Part shown: in pieces, positions 36,266 through 48,790 of the stretch
Numbering within the stretch: position 1 is the stretch's first letter
Layout of the letters: each line of letters begins with the position of its first letter
NCBI GenBank assembly: GCA_029207755.1
Contig: JARCOQ010000002.1
Location: forward strand, 58,755,172-58,819,171
Direction of reading: 5' to 3'
Source: Chamaea fasciata
Taxonomy: Eukaryota > Chordata > Aves > Passeriformes > Sylviidae
DNA length: 64,000 bases
The notes under the pieces: model-generated
What the model saw: the letters and a program-made list of their open reading frames with translations, nothing else
Told to the model about the DNA's origin: nothing
Database searches by the model: none
Program-made: the position numbers and the translations under genes

Positions 36266-39200
36266 CTCCAGATTGAAATATGTTCCACATTCATGTAAAG
36301 CAACAGAAGATTGTAGGAAAAAATTGGCTTGTTTTGCCAATAATATCAATGCTAGTGTCTAAGTAATCTCCCTCTGAATACGGAGGGAAGCCTCCAAACC
36401 ATCGAAAAGCAAAGACCCCTAAATGGACCCAGGTTAGTGAGCAGGAGTTTTCTGGACTATTTTCCCACACAGGGCCATTTAAAATACACCTAACCTGCAC
36501 ATTTAAAGAGAAAATTTAATTTCTGCAAGTTGAAAACTTGGATTTTATGTGGTATAAATTTCAAAAAATGCAGAAAGAGTAACAATTTCAAACAATGATT
36601 TTGTGATGTCACTATGACCAATAGTTGGTGCCATCAATAAAACATAGGTATTTTATGACTATAATAACTGAAAAGTGGACATAAATATTCTGAATCAGTT
36701 GTTGACCTACCAAGATGATTTTCTGATATTGATATTTTTTTCTTCTGTATTGATGCATTTATAAGCTAAGTCAGTCAGTAAGTACTCTCAGAATGTGCAA
36801 CAGCTCTTTAGGAGCCATTAAAGCATATTGAACTAATGACCCATGGATAATCAAAGTGTCTCATTCACTTAATGATGGATCCTTCATTCTAGTTCCTTTG
36901 AACATGTTGCATTTGATTTTCCTTTTGCTAAAAAGAGGTGGACATTAATTATCTCAAATACTATAAAAGCCCAACTGAAGACCTGTATTATAAAAATACT
37001 CTTTTTATTTTGTTTTCACTGTCTTAGAAGACTTTGTTAAAACAAGAACCATTACTTTTCCTAATTTGTTTTAAGAACTTGCTTCTTTGTCATAGTATAG
37101 TTCAGTAATAAATTCCTGAGTTGCAAATTTTATCATATTTTAGTTTACTGTCGCCATCATTATTGAAATAGCAACTTCATGTCTGCATTCAAGGCAAAAC
37201 AGATCCTAGTTGAGGAAGATCTAAGAAAAACAGAGGTGTTTCCTTCAAATCTTGACTTTCAAAAACCTTGTTCACTAGCAAAAATATTTGAGAATGGTTG
37301 GTAATAGGATGTTCAGAGGTATTGATGGAGCACCTGATGATAATCAAACAGACATCTGCTCTTCTTCTATGCACTTTCTATAGCTAATCAACAGCAAATC
37401 ATCTTCCTGATCAGTCTCATACCAAAGAAAACACAAAAACCCAAGCCCACAGAAAATAAAAAACTAAAGAAACAAACAAACAAACAAAAAACCCCAAAAA
37501 ACATTCACATGAAAAAGCCCAAACAAACAAACAAAACCCCACTGCCACAGAGCTGAAGAAAAAAAATGGTGGAATGAAATAAAGTTAACAGATGGACAAT
37601 GAAATATTTGTGACTAATCTTGGATTACACAGATTATTTGTTGCAGAATCAAGGAATCTAAATTTCAAATCCATTGTGTTGCCCAAGCAACCAGCTCTCT
37701 GTGGCTAAACAATTTAAACTTACATATCTACGACTGTGAAAAATGTTAAGTGATATCATCACAATTTTTATGTTAGCTTGGGTTTTTTTTCCCATTGCTT
37801 CCCAGTACAAGAATGTTAAAAGAAAAAGTTAGCATGCAACTAAAGCATTTTAGAAATATTTCTGACTGAATATTCAAACTTGTTATCCAAAACAGTAGTA
37901 GAACAATGAAGACCATATGGAACAGGTCTGGTTCTGACTTTTCTAGCTTGTTGCTTTTTGCCTCCTTCTACTTCACACTTCACATTTAATTTCTTGGAGG
38001 ATGTTTGGGGGCATTGTTATGGTAAACTGTCAGCATCTGGAGTCCTTCAGTGAATGCAATATGATGTTTATGTTAATGGCTTCTTCTTCATTTTATGGTT
38101 CACTTAGGGTCATTTTTGTATTTGCTAACTTGTTTTTACACCTCCGTGTTTTTTGCTGGACTCCATCTCCACTTGACTTCCAAATTTACTTACATGGTAC
38201 TTTTAATATATAGGTATATACTATTTCTTTATGTTTTTTATCCCTTTAACCAGTTTTTCACTGATCTGCATTTCTGTAATCAACCATGTGTGAATTATTA
38301 CCATGGGGTCTGCAGTGTCATCCTGTGATCCATCCCCTGCCATCTCATGCCCATCCCTATGCCAAATCCTGTCCATTTCTCAAGCCCTCTGCCATTGTAT
38401 TAGGACTGTATTTCTCTACCTTATGAGATTACCTTAGTACCATAAATAGTTAATTCTGCATAGAATTAATTGCTTCTGCTATCTGTGGAAAACAATGGTT
38501 TCACTATACACAGACAACAGAAATAAAACAAATTAGCTGCAGACAGTCAATTAGAAAAATTGCTATGACAGTTAAACCCAAGTAAAGCTTAAGTCAGACC
38601 TTGTCTTTACTTATTAATAGCAGGGTTATCAAATAACAGCTAATGATGGGAAAAGTTATAAAGGTACTGTCTAGTGCATGTTCACTCATCTATTCATTTT
38701 ACAAAAAAAAAAAAAAACCCTTTTCTAGAGTTTTAAGATCTTTTAAATTTTAAGGGGTTGTCTGTATTGCTGCATTACTACTACATTTCATGATTATAAT
38801 AAAACTTCCCTGCTAAATAACTGATAATAAATATTCTTTCTCCCACCTCCACCTAAGATTATATGAATAAGTTCCTGGATGACACCATGAAATTTTCTGC
38901 TTCCTTGTATTACCTCCATATTTTAGATAGGTGACAAATCTATTTTATAATGGGAGATGACTAGTTGCGATGACCCTTTCCAGACTTTTTTCAACAAAGA
39001 ATCATAAGTCTCGCTACCGCTACAGTTCAGCAGCACTGAATCTGTTAAGTCTTAAAATTTTTCCACAAAGCCTATCTGTTTATCCAGCATTTCTCCAAGG
39101 GGGTTGGTTAAAGAGCCATAAAAATTTTGCCTATGGCAAATTAATCTGCTTTCCTCAATATCTACAGTATGTCTTACTCTCCCATTTTCCTTGAGGGACA

Positions 39201-40936
39201 AATGCAGGAATGCTGTCACATCTGAAGTACCTTATGTTGTTTTCTAAAGAAATTGTCAAGACTTTGTAATATAACCAGTTTAGATGACATATTTGCCTAC
39301 CAAAGAAAAAGAAATTAATAAGCAAGCAGGTTGTGGTTTTGTACTGTTGAATTTCTGATCATTATCACTGAATGAAAATTTATTTTAGTATTTCTGCTTA
39401 AATTTATCAAATTTCTCACTGAACAACAATCTGTTTTAATGGAAAGATAAAAAGTTCCTTTTTCTTGCAATGGTTGTTTGTCTGCTTTAAGGATTGGTAA
39501 GTATTCATTTTACTCCAGAAACTTTCTAGGCATGATTCACTTGCTTAAGTGTTGAGAAAAACTGGAAATTTGAATCCCAGTCCCAGCTCAAAAATCATGT
39601 GTGTGTCCTATACTAACCAGCTAATACAGGAGAGATATCTTTCTCTGTTAATACCATGCAAAACAGAACAGTTTAAAAAAGCGGAGATAAGAACATAGCC
39701 CCCAGAAGGAGCATCCTTGTATCCCATCTGAATACAAACACATTCATCAATTTTTATTTCAGATCTTATAGTCGGCTAGTTATTGTATTAAACATCAAGA
39801 CTTACACATGAATTCCAAATTCCTGCAGATAGAAGATAAGAAGTCAAACAAGTTCCTATGGAGATCTGTTGGATGCTGCTGAATTATGACAAAATTCTTT
39901 TATTGGGGTACTTAAACTGTTGATTTTTTTAACTTAGACATCAAAAATTTTAAACAGGATTATGCATGAATAATACTGTAGTTAATGGGAATTATATTGC
40001 AAAAATCTGGATTTTCTCTTTCCTTCATGCAGGGAGAATAGAAATCTCCATACTTCTGTGGTTTTGGATCTGTGCTTTTTTGAGAATGAGCCTCAAGTCA
40101 ACTCTAATTTTACACACAAATATTTTTTATTCCTGAAACTTGAAAAATAAAAATACTGCTCCTTTACCCATGATCCCTAAATGGAAATTACTAACTGATT
40201 TGCCTAAAAGGAACACCTAGTAATTTATTTATTCCAGCCAAGTTGTTTTAGAATTCAAGGTTTCAAAGGACAAGTATCATTTTAGAAGAAAAAAAAAATG
40301 CACAGTCTTCCTGCAAAAAGATTTTTATTTGCCAGCTGTAAAGGCTACAACAACAAGTGCCTAAACCTGAAAAAATTAAGTATTTTGCAGCATTTCAGAG
40401 TTTTTATTCTGTGATTGTAAAATATCTGGGAGGTTTGCCAGACTCAGTCAAAAGAGGAGCACAGCATTTTCTCATCACTAATAACAATGACCTGAAGTCA
40501 CGTTGAAGATTATAAGGTCAATTTCCCCCTTAAATTGAAAAAAGAAAATAGGAGAACAGATGTGGGTAGTTGGTTCTGTATTTATAAATTGCATGACAGC
40601 TGGGTTAGGCTATATCATCTCCAGTTTCTATGCAGTTAAGGTGTTTTCATTGAATCATTCATACTAATCAGATAGAAGTATTAAGGTATATTTTTAAGCT
40701 ATTACATACCATAGAAAAAGCCGCCAACTTCATAGTGTACATTCAAAATTGAACATTTTTCTTAATTAAATATGTTCAGGTAAGTTTACCATGTGGCATA
40801 TGCATTTCAAAGAGAATTTTCTGGATTTGAATGATTGGTTCTGAATTGATACAGCATAAAGGCATGTGATGATAAAATGAGCACAATTTAAATAAAAGTG
40901 AAAATGCATAAAGTGTTAACTATGTAATACCAGAGA
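36266..40936. other. non-coding unique DNA
   Basis: No gene or transposon recognised. It includes an A/C-rich tract at 37,424-37,545 and an A17 run at about 38,701. Open frames at 38.0-38.3 and 39.0-39.2 kb have no known domain. Confidence 0.6.
37424..37545. repeat. A/C-rich low-complexity tract
   Basis: About 120 bases of mostly A and C with CAAA, ACCCC and CAAACAAA blocks; the complement of the T/G tracts at 7.6, 40.9 and 59.0 kb. Confidence 0.8.
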
Positions 40937-41043
40937 TTTGTTTATTTGGTGTGTTTGGGCTTGTAGGGTATTTTTGTGGGTGGCTGGTTTTGGTTTTTGG
41001 CTTTTTTTGGTTGGTTGGTTGCTTTGTTTTAGGGATTTTTTTC
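40937..41043. repeat. T/G-rich low-complexity tract
   Basis: About 100 bases, almost all T and G, with GGTTGGTTGGTT and TTTGGTTTTTGG blocks and a few A or C. Confidence 0.8.
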
Positions 41044-41818
41044 ATTGTTTAAAATAGCAGAAACAGTAACTATGCAACCAACACCCTGATAACAATTATT
41101 TAATCATTTCAGGAGCATATAATGCACAAAAATTCTCATTATGCCGTATTTCACATATTAAGCTGACCATTTTATCAGGTACATAATTTCTTATAACTGA
41201 AACATTATGTCTATCTGCTGAAAATTTTGCACATGATACACACCAATATTTTTGGCTATTATTTCTTTATATTACGTTTACATTAAAATGCCAACCATCT
41301 GCTTGTGGTTGACAGCATCTAGGCAAATCTTTCCTTTAAAACCCAGAGTTTTATTTCACCCTTATTGGGTGGAGCATGTAAATCACATTTCACTGCTTTA
41401 AACAGTGCAATCCATTTTGTCTAACCTACACGTTTTAACATTAGATACAGCAACCTGCGGAGCCTAGACTACAAGAACAAAATGGAACCTCCTGAACATA
41501 GTTTATCTGAAATGTCTTATATGTCTTTTACAGAATGAGATACATCTTTGATCATGCCTTCTGTCTCCCTGATATAAGGGAAGACTAGGTGAATAGTTAG
41601 ACTTAAAATATTAACTTCTAACACTTGTATTAGAGTACCAAGCATAAGCTTAGAAGTGAAGTCTCAATTAACTAAGACTAAGAGATAAAACAGCTTTCTA
41701 ATCTTTGGCCAAGCATTTGATGCATAGTTTCTCTAACCTATGCGATGTATACATCATTTCAGAAAAGTATTTTGGTGAATATGGTAAAACACTTTTAATA
41801 GCAAAAAAACAATAACAG
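41044..41818. other. non-coding unique DNA
   Basis: About 775 bases with nothing recognised. Confidence 0.55.
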
Positions 41819-41901
41819 ACACACTCCTGGCTCACAGACATCTTCTTGTCCACCAGGACCCCCAGTCCTCAACAGGACTTCTTTCCAGCAGGTCAACCCA
41901 A
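41819..41901 (-). mobile_element. short CR1 fragment
   Basis: The 83 bases ACTCCTGGCTCACAGACATC ... CCAGCAGGTCAACCC match, base for base over most of their length, the CR1 segment at about 44,322-44,403 of this window. Sense is minus, as there. It is an isolated scrap: the CR1 sequence that should flank it is absent on both sides. Confidence 0.8.
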
Positions 41902-41912
41902 ACAGAGGGTCT

Positions 41913-41934
41913 GGTGGCTCAGAAGTGAGCCACC
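41913..41934. repeat. perfect 9-bp stem hairpin
   Basis: GGTGGCTCA, loop GAAG, TGAGCCACC. The word CAGAAGTG recurs a few bases further right. It lies next to the CR1 scrap; no terminator or coding context. Confidence 0.7.
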
Positions 41935-43244
41935 TTGGTTCAGAAGTGGCAAAGAGAAAAATAAGATAAATAGAATGAATTAGTTTTAGTACAGTCTCCT
42001 CTCTCCCCGAGTTTCAGAAAAATCAGTTAGATAATTTAAAGCAGCCCTCAGGCAGCTTAAACTTGTGCAATCAGCCCTTACACAGCAGATTGTCCAAAGT
42101 CTCTCTGTCCCCGACAATATAACAAGGGCCACATTTACAAGTGGGTGACCTGCTTCTGAATGACAACTGAAATGCTTAGAGTAGATAGAAAATAATAAGA
42201 AAAGGTAACAAGATAGGAAGGAAAAAAAAAATCAAAAAAACCAAAAAAACTTTTCATATTACTCCTCATATCGTTTATAAGGTCTTTTTTTAGAATGAGT
42301 GGCTATTTACTACAAACACTGCAAGGAGAGGACTCCCATGCCACTGACAGATCAAAGTCCCCAGGTGCAGCACCATGTGCACATAGTTCTTGAGCCCAAC
42401 AGGGGTGATAGTTTTGCTCCCTCACTCCATTTCAGTAGCTGGAGCCCCTACAGGAAGAGATGGAGGGAACAAGAGAAGCCTGGGTCCCTTTACAAGACCA
42501 GCAGCAGCATTTCCTCCTCCTGCAGCCCTGTCAGCCTCCCAGCTGTGCTGCACTGGCTCAGTGTTCCTATTAGGGCCCCTAGGCACTACAGTAAATAGTG
42601 AGCATTAAAAGATATAACATGCAGCAAAGTCTAACAGTGTTCATGCGTCACTAATTACCATAATGAGAAACTTGTGGCACATCAGCCAAGAAGAATTTGC
42701 ATTGATTGTTTTTTTCCCTGTTCTTCAGCTAGAATAGGAAGAATTCCCTTGGATCCCCACTTGACCTTGAGGGCTTCTTCTCTTCTCCTCTTTCTGTGTG
42801 TAGCTATTCCTTGGAGGTGCATGTAAGGCAGATGAATAAACTCAGATTTAACTCCAGAAATTATTTGTTTTTTAATAGGCCTTCTTACTGAGAGCGTATA
42901 TGTAAATTCTATTTGTGACCAAAGAAAATAAATGTTCAGATTTCATTGGTACAGGCACACTGAAGAGCAACTGCTGTTTTCACACTGGTTCTAATTCACT
43001 GTAAGGCCCTGCTGCATGTTAGCTATTGATCTTAGACACTTCTGCTGTTGAATGCATACAGTGACTCATGAAGTATGGATTCCATTACAACAGGGTTAAT
43101 ATTAGAATTACTTGAAGAGTAAATGTTCATGAAACACCACTATTAGCTAGAACAACTTCTTAACACAGGCTGTTTTGTTAAAACCTGTCTTCTGTGATGA
43201 ATCAATGCTTACTGGAGAAAAGGCAACAAAAAAGATTTCTGGAC
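41935..43244. other. non-coding DNA, partly GC-richer and unclassified
   Basis: The part at 42,300-42,610 is richer in G+C than its surroundings, with two overlapping plus-strand open frames (99 and 72 codons). It could be part of an old repeat or LTR (it ends AGGGCCCCTAGGCACTACAG, a phrase reminiscent of old amniote repeats), but I cannot place it. The rest shows nothing. Confidence 0.45.
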
Positions 43245-43475
43245 TACAAGATATGATACTGAAAGACCTCCCAGGCCATTGATTCTTATCCTGTGTTTTA
43301 ACAGGCATTTTCTATTTCCTATAATCCATTCAAAAATATATTAAGCTCCACTTTAAAGCTACTTAAATTGTTTCCCTCTTTTACTCTTATTGGAAGGCAG
43401 TTCCAGGCAGGTGGAAGGTGGCTAGACAATTGTATTGATCTCTGAATTCCCTGGAAATTCTATTTATAAACTGTT
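43245..43475 (-). mobile_element. ancient amniote CR1 fragment
   Basis: Seen: CCATTCAAAAATATATTAAG then CTCCACTTTAAAGCTACTTA then TATTGGAAGGCAGTTCCAGG. This is the order of a CR1 subfamily shared by turtles, crocodiles and birds (CAAGCTCCATTTTAAAGCTAG, then GGAAGGCTGTTCCAGA in the antisense reading). Heavy divergence and no frame. Sense is minus because this phrase is the complement of the coding strand. Confidence 0.6.
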
Positions 43476-43814
43476 AAGCATTTTGTTAAGGATTTCCAAG
43501 TGGATGTTTCTGATGGCTCAATACATAACAATTGTTCTGCTGATAACAATCCTCTGCGTGTTTCATTTATAATGATCCATTTTACTTTCCTTGTAATAAT
43601 AGCATATTGCCATTTCATGCAGCTGTTACATGCACTTTATGAATGTTCCACTGCCTTTTTTTTAACATAATTGACTCAGTCCTTTGAGTTGCCAAGCACC
43701 TGATCTCTGATTCCAGTGAGAGAGCCTTAAGCAATATCCTAAGGTAAGCCCTGCACCCAAGGACCTTGTTTTAGGTATACATACTTCTTTCTTTTAGTCA
43801 TGTATTTTACACAG
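43476..43814. other. non-coding gap between two CR1 elements
   Basis: About 340 bases with no recognised feature. Confidence 0.5.
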
Positions 43815-44439
43815 GTTCATACAGACTGGTTGTGATGGAAAGGGACTTCTGGAGATCGTCTAGCTCAGCTTCCCTGCTAGAGCAGGTCACAAAGGCTTGT
43901 GTCCAGGTTGGTTTTAAATATCTCTAGAGAAGCAGAATCCACAACCACTCTGGGCAGCATGTTCAATGAGGACATGTCTGTCACTCTCACAGTAAAAAAC
44001 TTTTCCTTATATTCAGATGACACTTGCTGTGTTTCAGTTTGTGCCTGTTGCCCCTCGTCCTGAAAAGAAAATTTGGTTCAGTCCTCTTGACGTCTGCCTG
44101 AAAGATATTTATATGCATCAATAAGATTCCCTCTCAGTTGCCTCTTCTCCAGGCTCTCTGCCACAGTTCCTTTTTCTTGGACTGGGGAACACAGAACTGG
44201 ACACAGCATTCCAGGTGAGGCTTTGCCAGGGCTTAGTAGAGGGGCAGGATCACCTCCCTTGATCTGCTGGCAATGCTCTTCCTAAAGCAGCCCAGAAAAA
44301 ATTAGCCTTCTTGGCCACGTGTGCACACTGCTGGCTCACAAACATCTTGTTCACCAGGACCCCCGGTCCTTCTCCACAGAACTGCTTTCCAGCAGGTCAG
44401 CCTCCAGCCTTTACTGGTGCCTGGGGTTACTCCTAACCA

Positions 44440-44815
44440 GGTGCAGGACCCTGAATTTGCCTCTGATGGACTTGGCTGACTTTCTCTCCAGCCTGTCCAG
44501 GTCTCACTGAAAGGCAGAAAAGCCTTTTGGTGTGTCAGTCACTCCCCCTAGTTCTGTATCATCTGAAAACTTGCTGAGGGTGAGCTCTGTCCCTTCATCC
44601 AAGTCTTTGATGAACAAATGGAAAAGACTGGATCCAGTACTGAATGCTGGGGAACACTGGTAATTACAGGCCTCCAGCTAGACTTGGTGTCACTGACCAT
44701 ATCCTTCTGAGACCTACCATTCAGCCAGTTCTCAATCCCCCTCACTGTCACTTCTCCACCCTTCTTTTTCTCTACATGCTTATAGATGATACCTGGGATG
44801 AGTTGTTCCATCACC
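44440..44815 (-). pseudogene. CR1 ORF2 reverse-transcriptase fragment
   Basis: Seen: IENWLNGRSQKDMVSDTKS, then [19 protein letters not shown] in one frame (about 44,735-44,620). After a frameshift it continues as [19 protein letters not shown], with FSDD at 44,558-44,569. The expected family phrase is SGVPQGSVLGP ... FINDLDEG ... FADD; the two catalytic Asp of the xxDD box are kept although the frame is broken. Upstream finger motifs are deleted. Its substrate would have been CR1 RNA at nicked chromosomal DNA. Confidence 0.85.
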
Positions 44816-44877
44816 TTACCAGGTGTGGAGGTGAGGCTGACAGGCAGTCAGCTTTCTGCACACCCTGCTCACTGCCC

Positions 44878-45480
44878 TAAGGACCTCAAATTCCACCATT
44901 TCATCATCACTCCATACAAGGCTTTCCTTGAGCTTCATATTCCCCCTGCAACCTGTCCTTGATGGTGAGATTAAGGTCCCACACAGCACCTCTCCTCATA
45001 GCTTCTCTATTACTTGGAGAAGGAAGTCATCAATGCATTTCAGTAACCTTCTGGATTGCTTATGCCTGGCTGTGTTGTCCCTGCTACAGATATTAGGCTG
45101 GTTGGAGTTCCCCATTCAGACCAGGAATTGTGACACTTCTGTTTATCTATGGAGAGGCTCTTTACTCAGTCTTGCTGGTCATATGGTCATATGGTCATAG
45201 CAGGCCCCCATAATAGTATCACCTCTCCCTCCCCTCCCTTTCATCTTGATCCATAAGCTCTCAGTCAGTTCCGCATCCATTCCCAGGTAGAGCTACATGC
45301 ATTCCAGCTGGACATTGACATAGAGGGCAACACCCTTTACCTGTCTCACCTGCCAGTCATTCCTAAAGAGCCTGTATCCTTCCATTCCAACATTCCAATT
45401 GTAGGAGCCACCTACCATGTCTCCATGATGCCAGTAAAATCATAGGCCTGCATGGATGCTCTGCCTCTGCGCACAAATCT
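44878..45480 (-). pseudogene. CR1 ORF2 endonuclease (EEP family) remnant
   Basis: Seen: minus-strand reading gives DNTARHKQSRRLLKCIDDF near 45,020-45,080, preceded by GNSNQPNI in place of GDFNHPDI, and SDDEMVEF near 44,882-44,910 in place of SDHEMVEF. So an Asp and the His of the usual catalytic set are replaced. Part of the region between about 45,130 and 45,230 has collapsed into a TCATATGG repeat and lost homology. The right end (ATGTCTCCATGATGCCAGTA, AATCATAGGCCTGC) corresponds to the more N-terminal endonuclease region. Confidence 0.8.
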
Positions 45481-45485
45481 GATTA

Positions 45486-48400
45486 ACACAAGGTCTCATT
45501 ATAGTATTTTGAAGATCATTGTATTTGGTTTAACCACACCTTTAACAATTAATAGCACATTTTAAAATATTTTTACCCTCAACTACAAGGTCCACATTCT
45601 GGTTTCCATTATCTTGGTTTAAATGTGGATTAAAAAGTGAAAAACAAATTACTCTGGATTGTTTAAAGAAAAGTAAAACCTAGCCCTGCTTTTTTTTAAT
45701 GTACCTGAATATAAAAACATAAATGCCATGTATGGTAGCAGTCTATTTAAACTTCCTGTAGTCACACTTGCTGTCATGACTCATTTGACTGCTCATCAAT
45801 TCCGAAATGTGGTTGCAACAATGGCATGTAGTCAACTGAGGTCTCTATTGCATCATCCCCACGAAAGCAGGTTCTTACTGATGTGTTGCTTCTTAGCTTT
45901 AAGGATCCAAGCTGATCCAGCATTTGGTCTGGCCTCACGTTTGAAAGAAGAAACGCTCTTACACACATACATTTTTTAACAGAAAATAAACATTAAGAAT
46001 GCAATTGGGAAACAACTAATCCTACACATCAAACTTCGGCGTGAGTATGTTTTGCAGCTCACTGGTAGATAGAATACCTGATTATTTTGACTGTTCCCTT
46101 TCTATATCTCTATGACACTCCTACCATTATCTGTTATTAAATGAAAACCTGACCCCTTTGAAGTTAATGGAAAAAAGCCTTCCTACTTTTAATGTGAGTT
46201 ATTATCTTTCTGTAAGGTTACTGCATGGATCGAATCTTTGTGCTACCAGCAAGTGCTGTCCCTTGACTTGAAAAGAACTCTGCAAACATGTAGATGCTCA
46301 TTTTATTATATCCTGCTGAAGGATGTGAGCATTTTACTTTGATAAACAGCCTTAAAAATAACAGCTAGTAATATACTTCATTGGACTGCTGTGAGATCAT
46401 TCATAGAGTACAAATTAGTATTTGTACTGTGAAGCACCTTTGGATCTTTGGATGAAAGATGATGTGTTTAAACATGAAGAATTAAAATTATTCTCTCCAT
46501 GGAATTTTTTAAGAATTAAAAAAAGGGAGCAATATAGTTTAATTAGTAAACTAATAAAAATTAAAAATGCTTAATAATGTACAATTTATCTTTCTAAGTG
46601 GAAACCAGTATTATGCTTAGATTATAGTCAAGATAATATTATTAGCAGAATAACTGAGTTAAATTAATCATGACTGAAAATCTGATTATCACGAGGGATC
46701 ATGCAGCTACCATAGACTTCACAAACCTTTACTTTTATCTTATTACAACACCAAATTTCTCCCTCTGTGCAGAGGGTGTACAGGATTTTCAGTTTTCAGT
46801 ATCTTCAGACTGCTGCTTTGATATTCTAATGCACATCTTGTGAATGATGGGCCTCAAATTAATTTTTTCTTACAAAGAAGGGACTACAGACAAGAACAAC
46901 TGTTTTTAATATTATTATTTACAAGGTGATAATATGCAATTTGTTACTTGTCAAAACAGCAGGAATTATGTTCTCATTCTATGTTAAATATAATTAGCTA
47001 ATATTTTCCAAAGGGTATGCAGACAGAAGACGTGTCTCATATTTTTAACTTTGTTGCAAATTTCATTGTTTGCTTTCATTTGTTCTTGCTCTAATAATGT
47101 GAAAATTTAAGTTATGGTTCCAGTATGCTCAAAATAAATCCGTTATAAAGAAGCTGGATTTCCTGAGCCCTACAGGCATTCATGTTTAATGTATGTACGT
47201 ACCATAAAGATCTTTAAAGGAAATAATTATTAATTAGATCGTGTATAATGAAGTATTACATAAATTTTCTTCTGGGAGTATAAAAAAAAAACTACCAAAA
47301 ACACTCCCCCCCCCAAAAAAAAATCATCAAAAACCCACTTCTAGCCTTTGTATCTTTTAAAGCACTTTTTTCCTCAAATAAATTATGTCTAATACACTCT
47401 ACATATATTTCTTTTGGCAAATTAAAGCAGTTTCCAGATTATTTAGTTGAGACTAATGCACTGCTTTGATGGTCTTGCTTAATGGAAAGGGGCCCTACAA
47501 GACTGTTGTAAAAATAAGCCCTACCCTAAAGAATATACAGTAAAATGATGAGAAAGGTACATGAAATAAAAAACAGAAAAAGAAGAACAAAATAACAGCC
47601 TGGTGACATGTAATATATAGTGGTATAGAAGAGTTGTGGGTACAATCTGTACTAAGTCAGACTAGATCTGCTCTTCTAACTGCATCTACCCCAGGGAGGG
47701 AAGCTTGGCAGCAAGCCTCAGAAATAGTCTCCTCTAGGGCAGATTAGTTATATTTGCATGAGCAGTTCTTGGCTTTAGATCCTTTCTGGGCCTAGCATAG
47801 TTTATACAAGGGTCCATTTTTAAATAAAGGGACAGAGAAGGAGTGTGTATATAAATACATACTTTTATTTTTGTTGATCTGACTGTGTCTGTGTGTATGT
47901 GTGTATATATATAATTATTGATTTGAGGTTTGAGGAAAGAAGTTTAAATCAACATGTCAGAAATAATGAGAGAATCCTGTTTTCGCCCACCTGGATGTTT
48001 TTTTAGGGCATGAAAATGTGGCCATGTATCACATATTTTGAGGCAGCAATAAAGAACACCGGAGTGCAGGAAGTTCCCCAGCCTGGTAGACAATAATGGA
48101 CTGGGCAGGACAGGGGGATCAAAACCCCTCTAACCTGTAAAGTCTACAAAAACATTTGTTGGGGTGTGCAATCCAGTGAAACAGTGTTGGATTTAATTAA
48201 GGGAAGAAGTTCTTGGGTCAGAAGAGAACTTGGTAACAAACATTTTTAAACCACAGGCAGTCAGGACACTGAGACCAAAACCGAGAAGGAGAAACAAATT
48301 ACCTCATACTTAAATAACACTAATAAACTAAAAGAAAGACATTGGAATCAAACATTTCTATAAGGATCAATAGGATAATTAATACACAATAAATATAAAA

Positions 48401-48762
48401 GTTAAGCTTTTTAAAAATATTAATAGAATTCAGCTCACCTAGATTCAAATATCTAATAAACTTTTAAAATTATCTTTTTCTTCTTAGAATTTTGAAACAT
48501 GATTTAAGAGGTTGAATATAGAGTCTCTCTAGAGACTCTCACTCCCAGTGATAGACACTGTCTCTGGAGAAGCCTGTTTTGCTGTACTAATGATGGAAAA
48601 ACCTGAGGCAAATCCAGTCTTGATTATTAAGTCCTTGATTTTAAACATCTGTAGATGGTCAGGTACCTAAGTGAGGTGATTATGTGCTACAACCCTCACT
48701 CTTGCTTCTCTTTATATCTCTTTCTAACCATGCCAGTTGCAATTCATAGCAAGGACAGGTTT
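45486..48762. other. non-coding unique DNA
   Basis: No gene found. Open frames on both strands at 45.73-45.98 kb overlap and lack domains. A C9/A9 stretch lies at about 47,307-47,323 and a TG/TA run at about 47,884-47,912. Confidence 0.6.
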
Positions 48763-48790
48763 GGGGGGTGGGGGGTGGGGGGGGGGGTGG
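48763..48790 (+). repeat. G-run tract with quadruplex potential
   Basis: GGGGGG T GGGGGG T GGGGGGGGGGG T GG: three long G-runs with one-base loops, the last run long enough to supply two tetrad strands. The minus-strand frame over it gives only poly-Pro. Confidence 0.85.

Larger units (their letters stand above)
43815..45485 (-). mobile_element. CR1 retrotransposon, long copy with internal deletion
   Basis: Seen: read on the minus strand, it runs from worn ORF2 endonuclease sequence (45,480 to about 44,878), through reverse-transcriptase sequence (about 44,815-44,440), to the 3' end. On the plus strand the last part reads GGTTGTGATGGAAAGGGACT TCTGGAGATCGTCTAG at about 43,829, the usual CR1 3' signature. 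Known: CR1 ORF2 encodes an apurinic-type endonuclease and a reverse transcriptase; a full element is several kb. Here the stretch between endonuclease and the middle of the reverse transcriptase is missing (joint near 44,820-44,875), and part of the C-terminal region is missing near 44,160-44,175. Both domains carry stops and frameshifts, so the copy is dead. Confidence 0.92.

Noticed and set aside
45728..45979. Overlapping plus and minus frames just right of the long CR1
   Set aside because: Short, mutually overlapping and without recognisable motifs; could not be tied to CR1 or to a gene.
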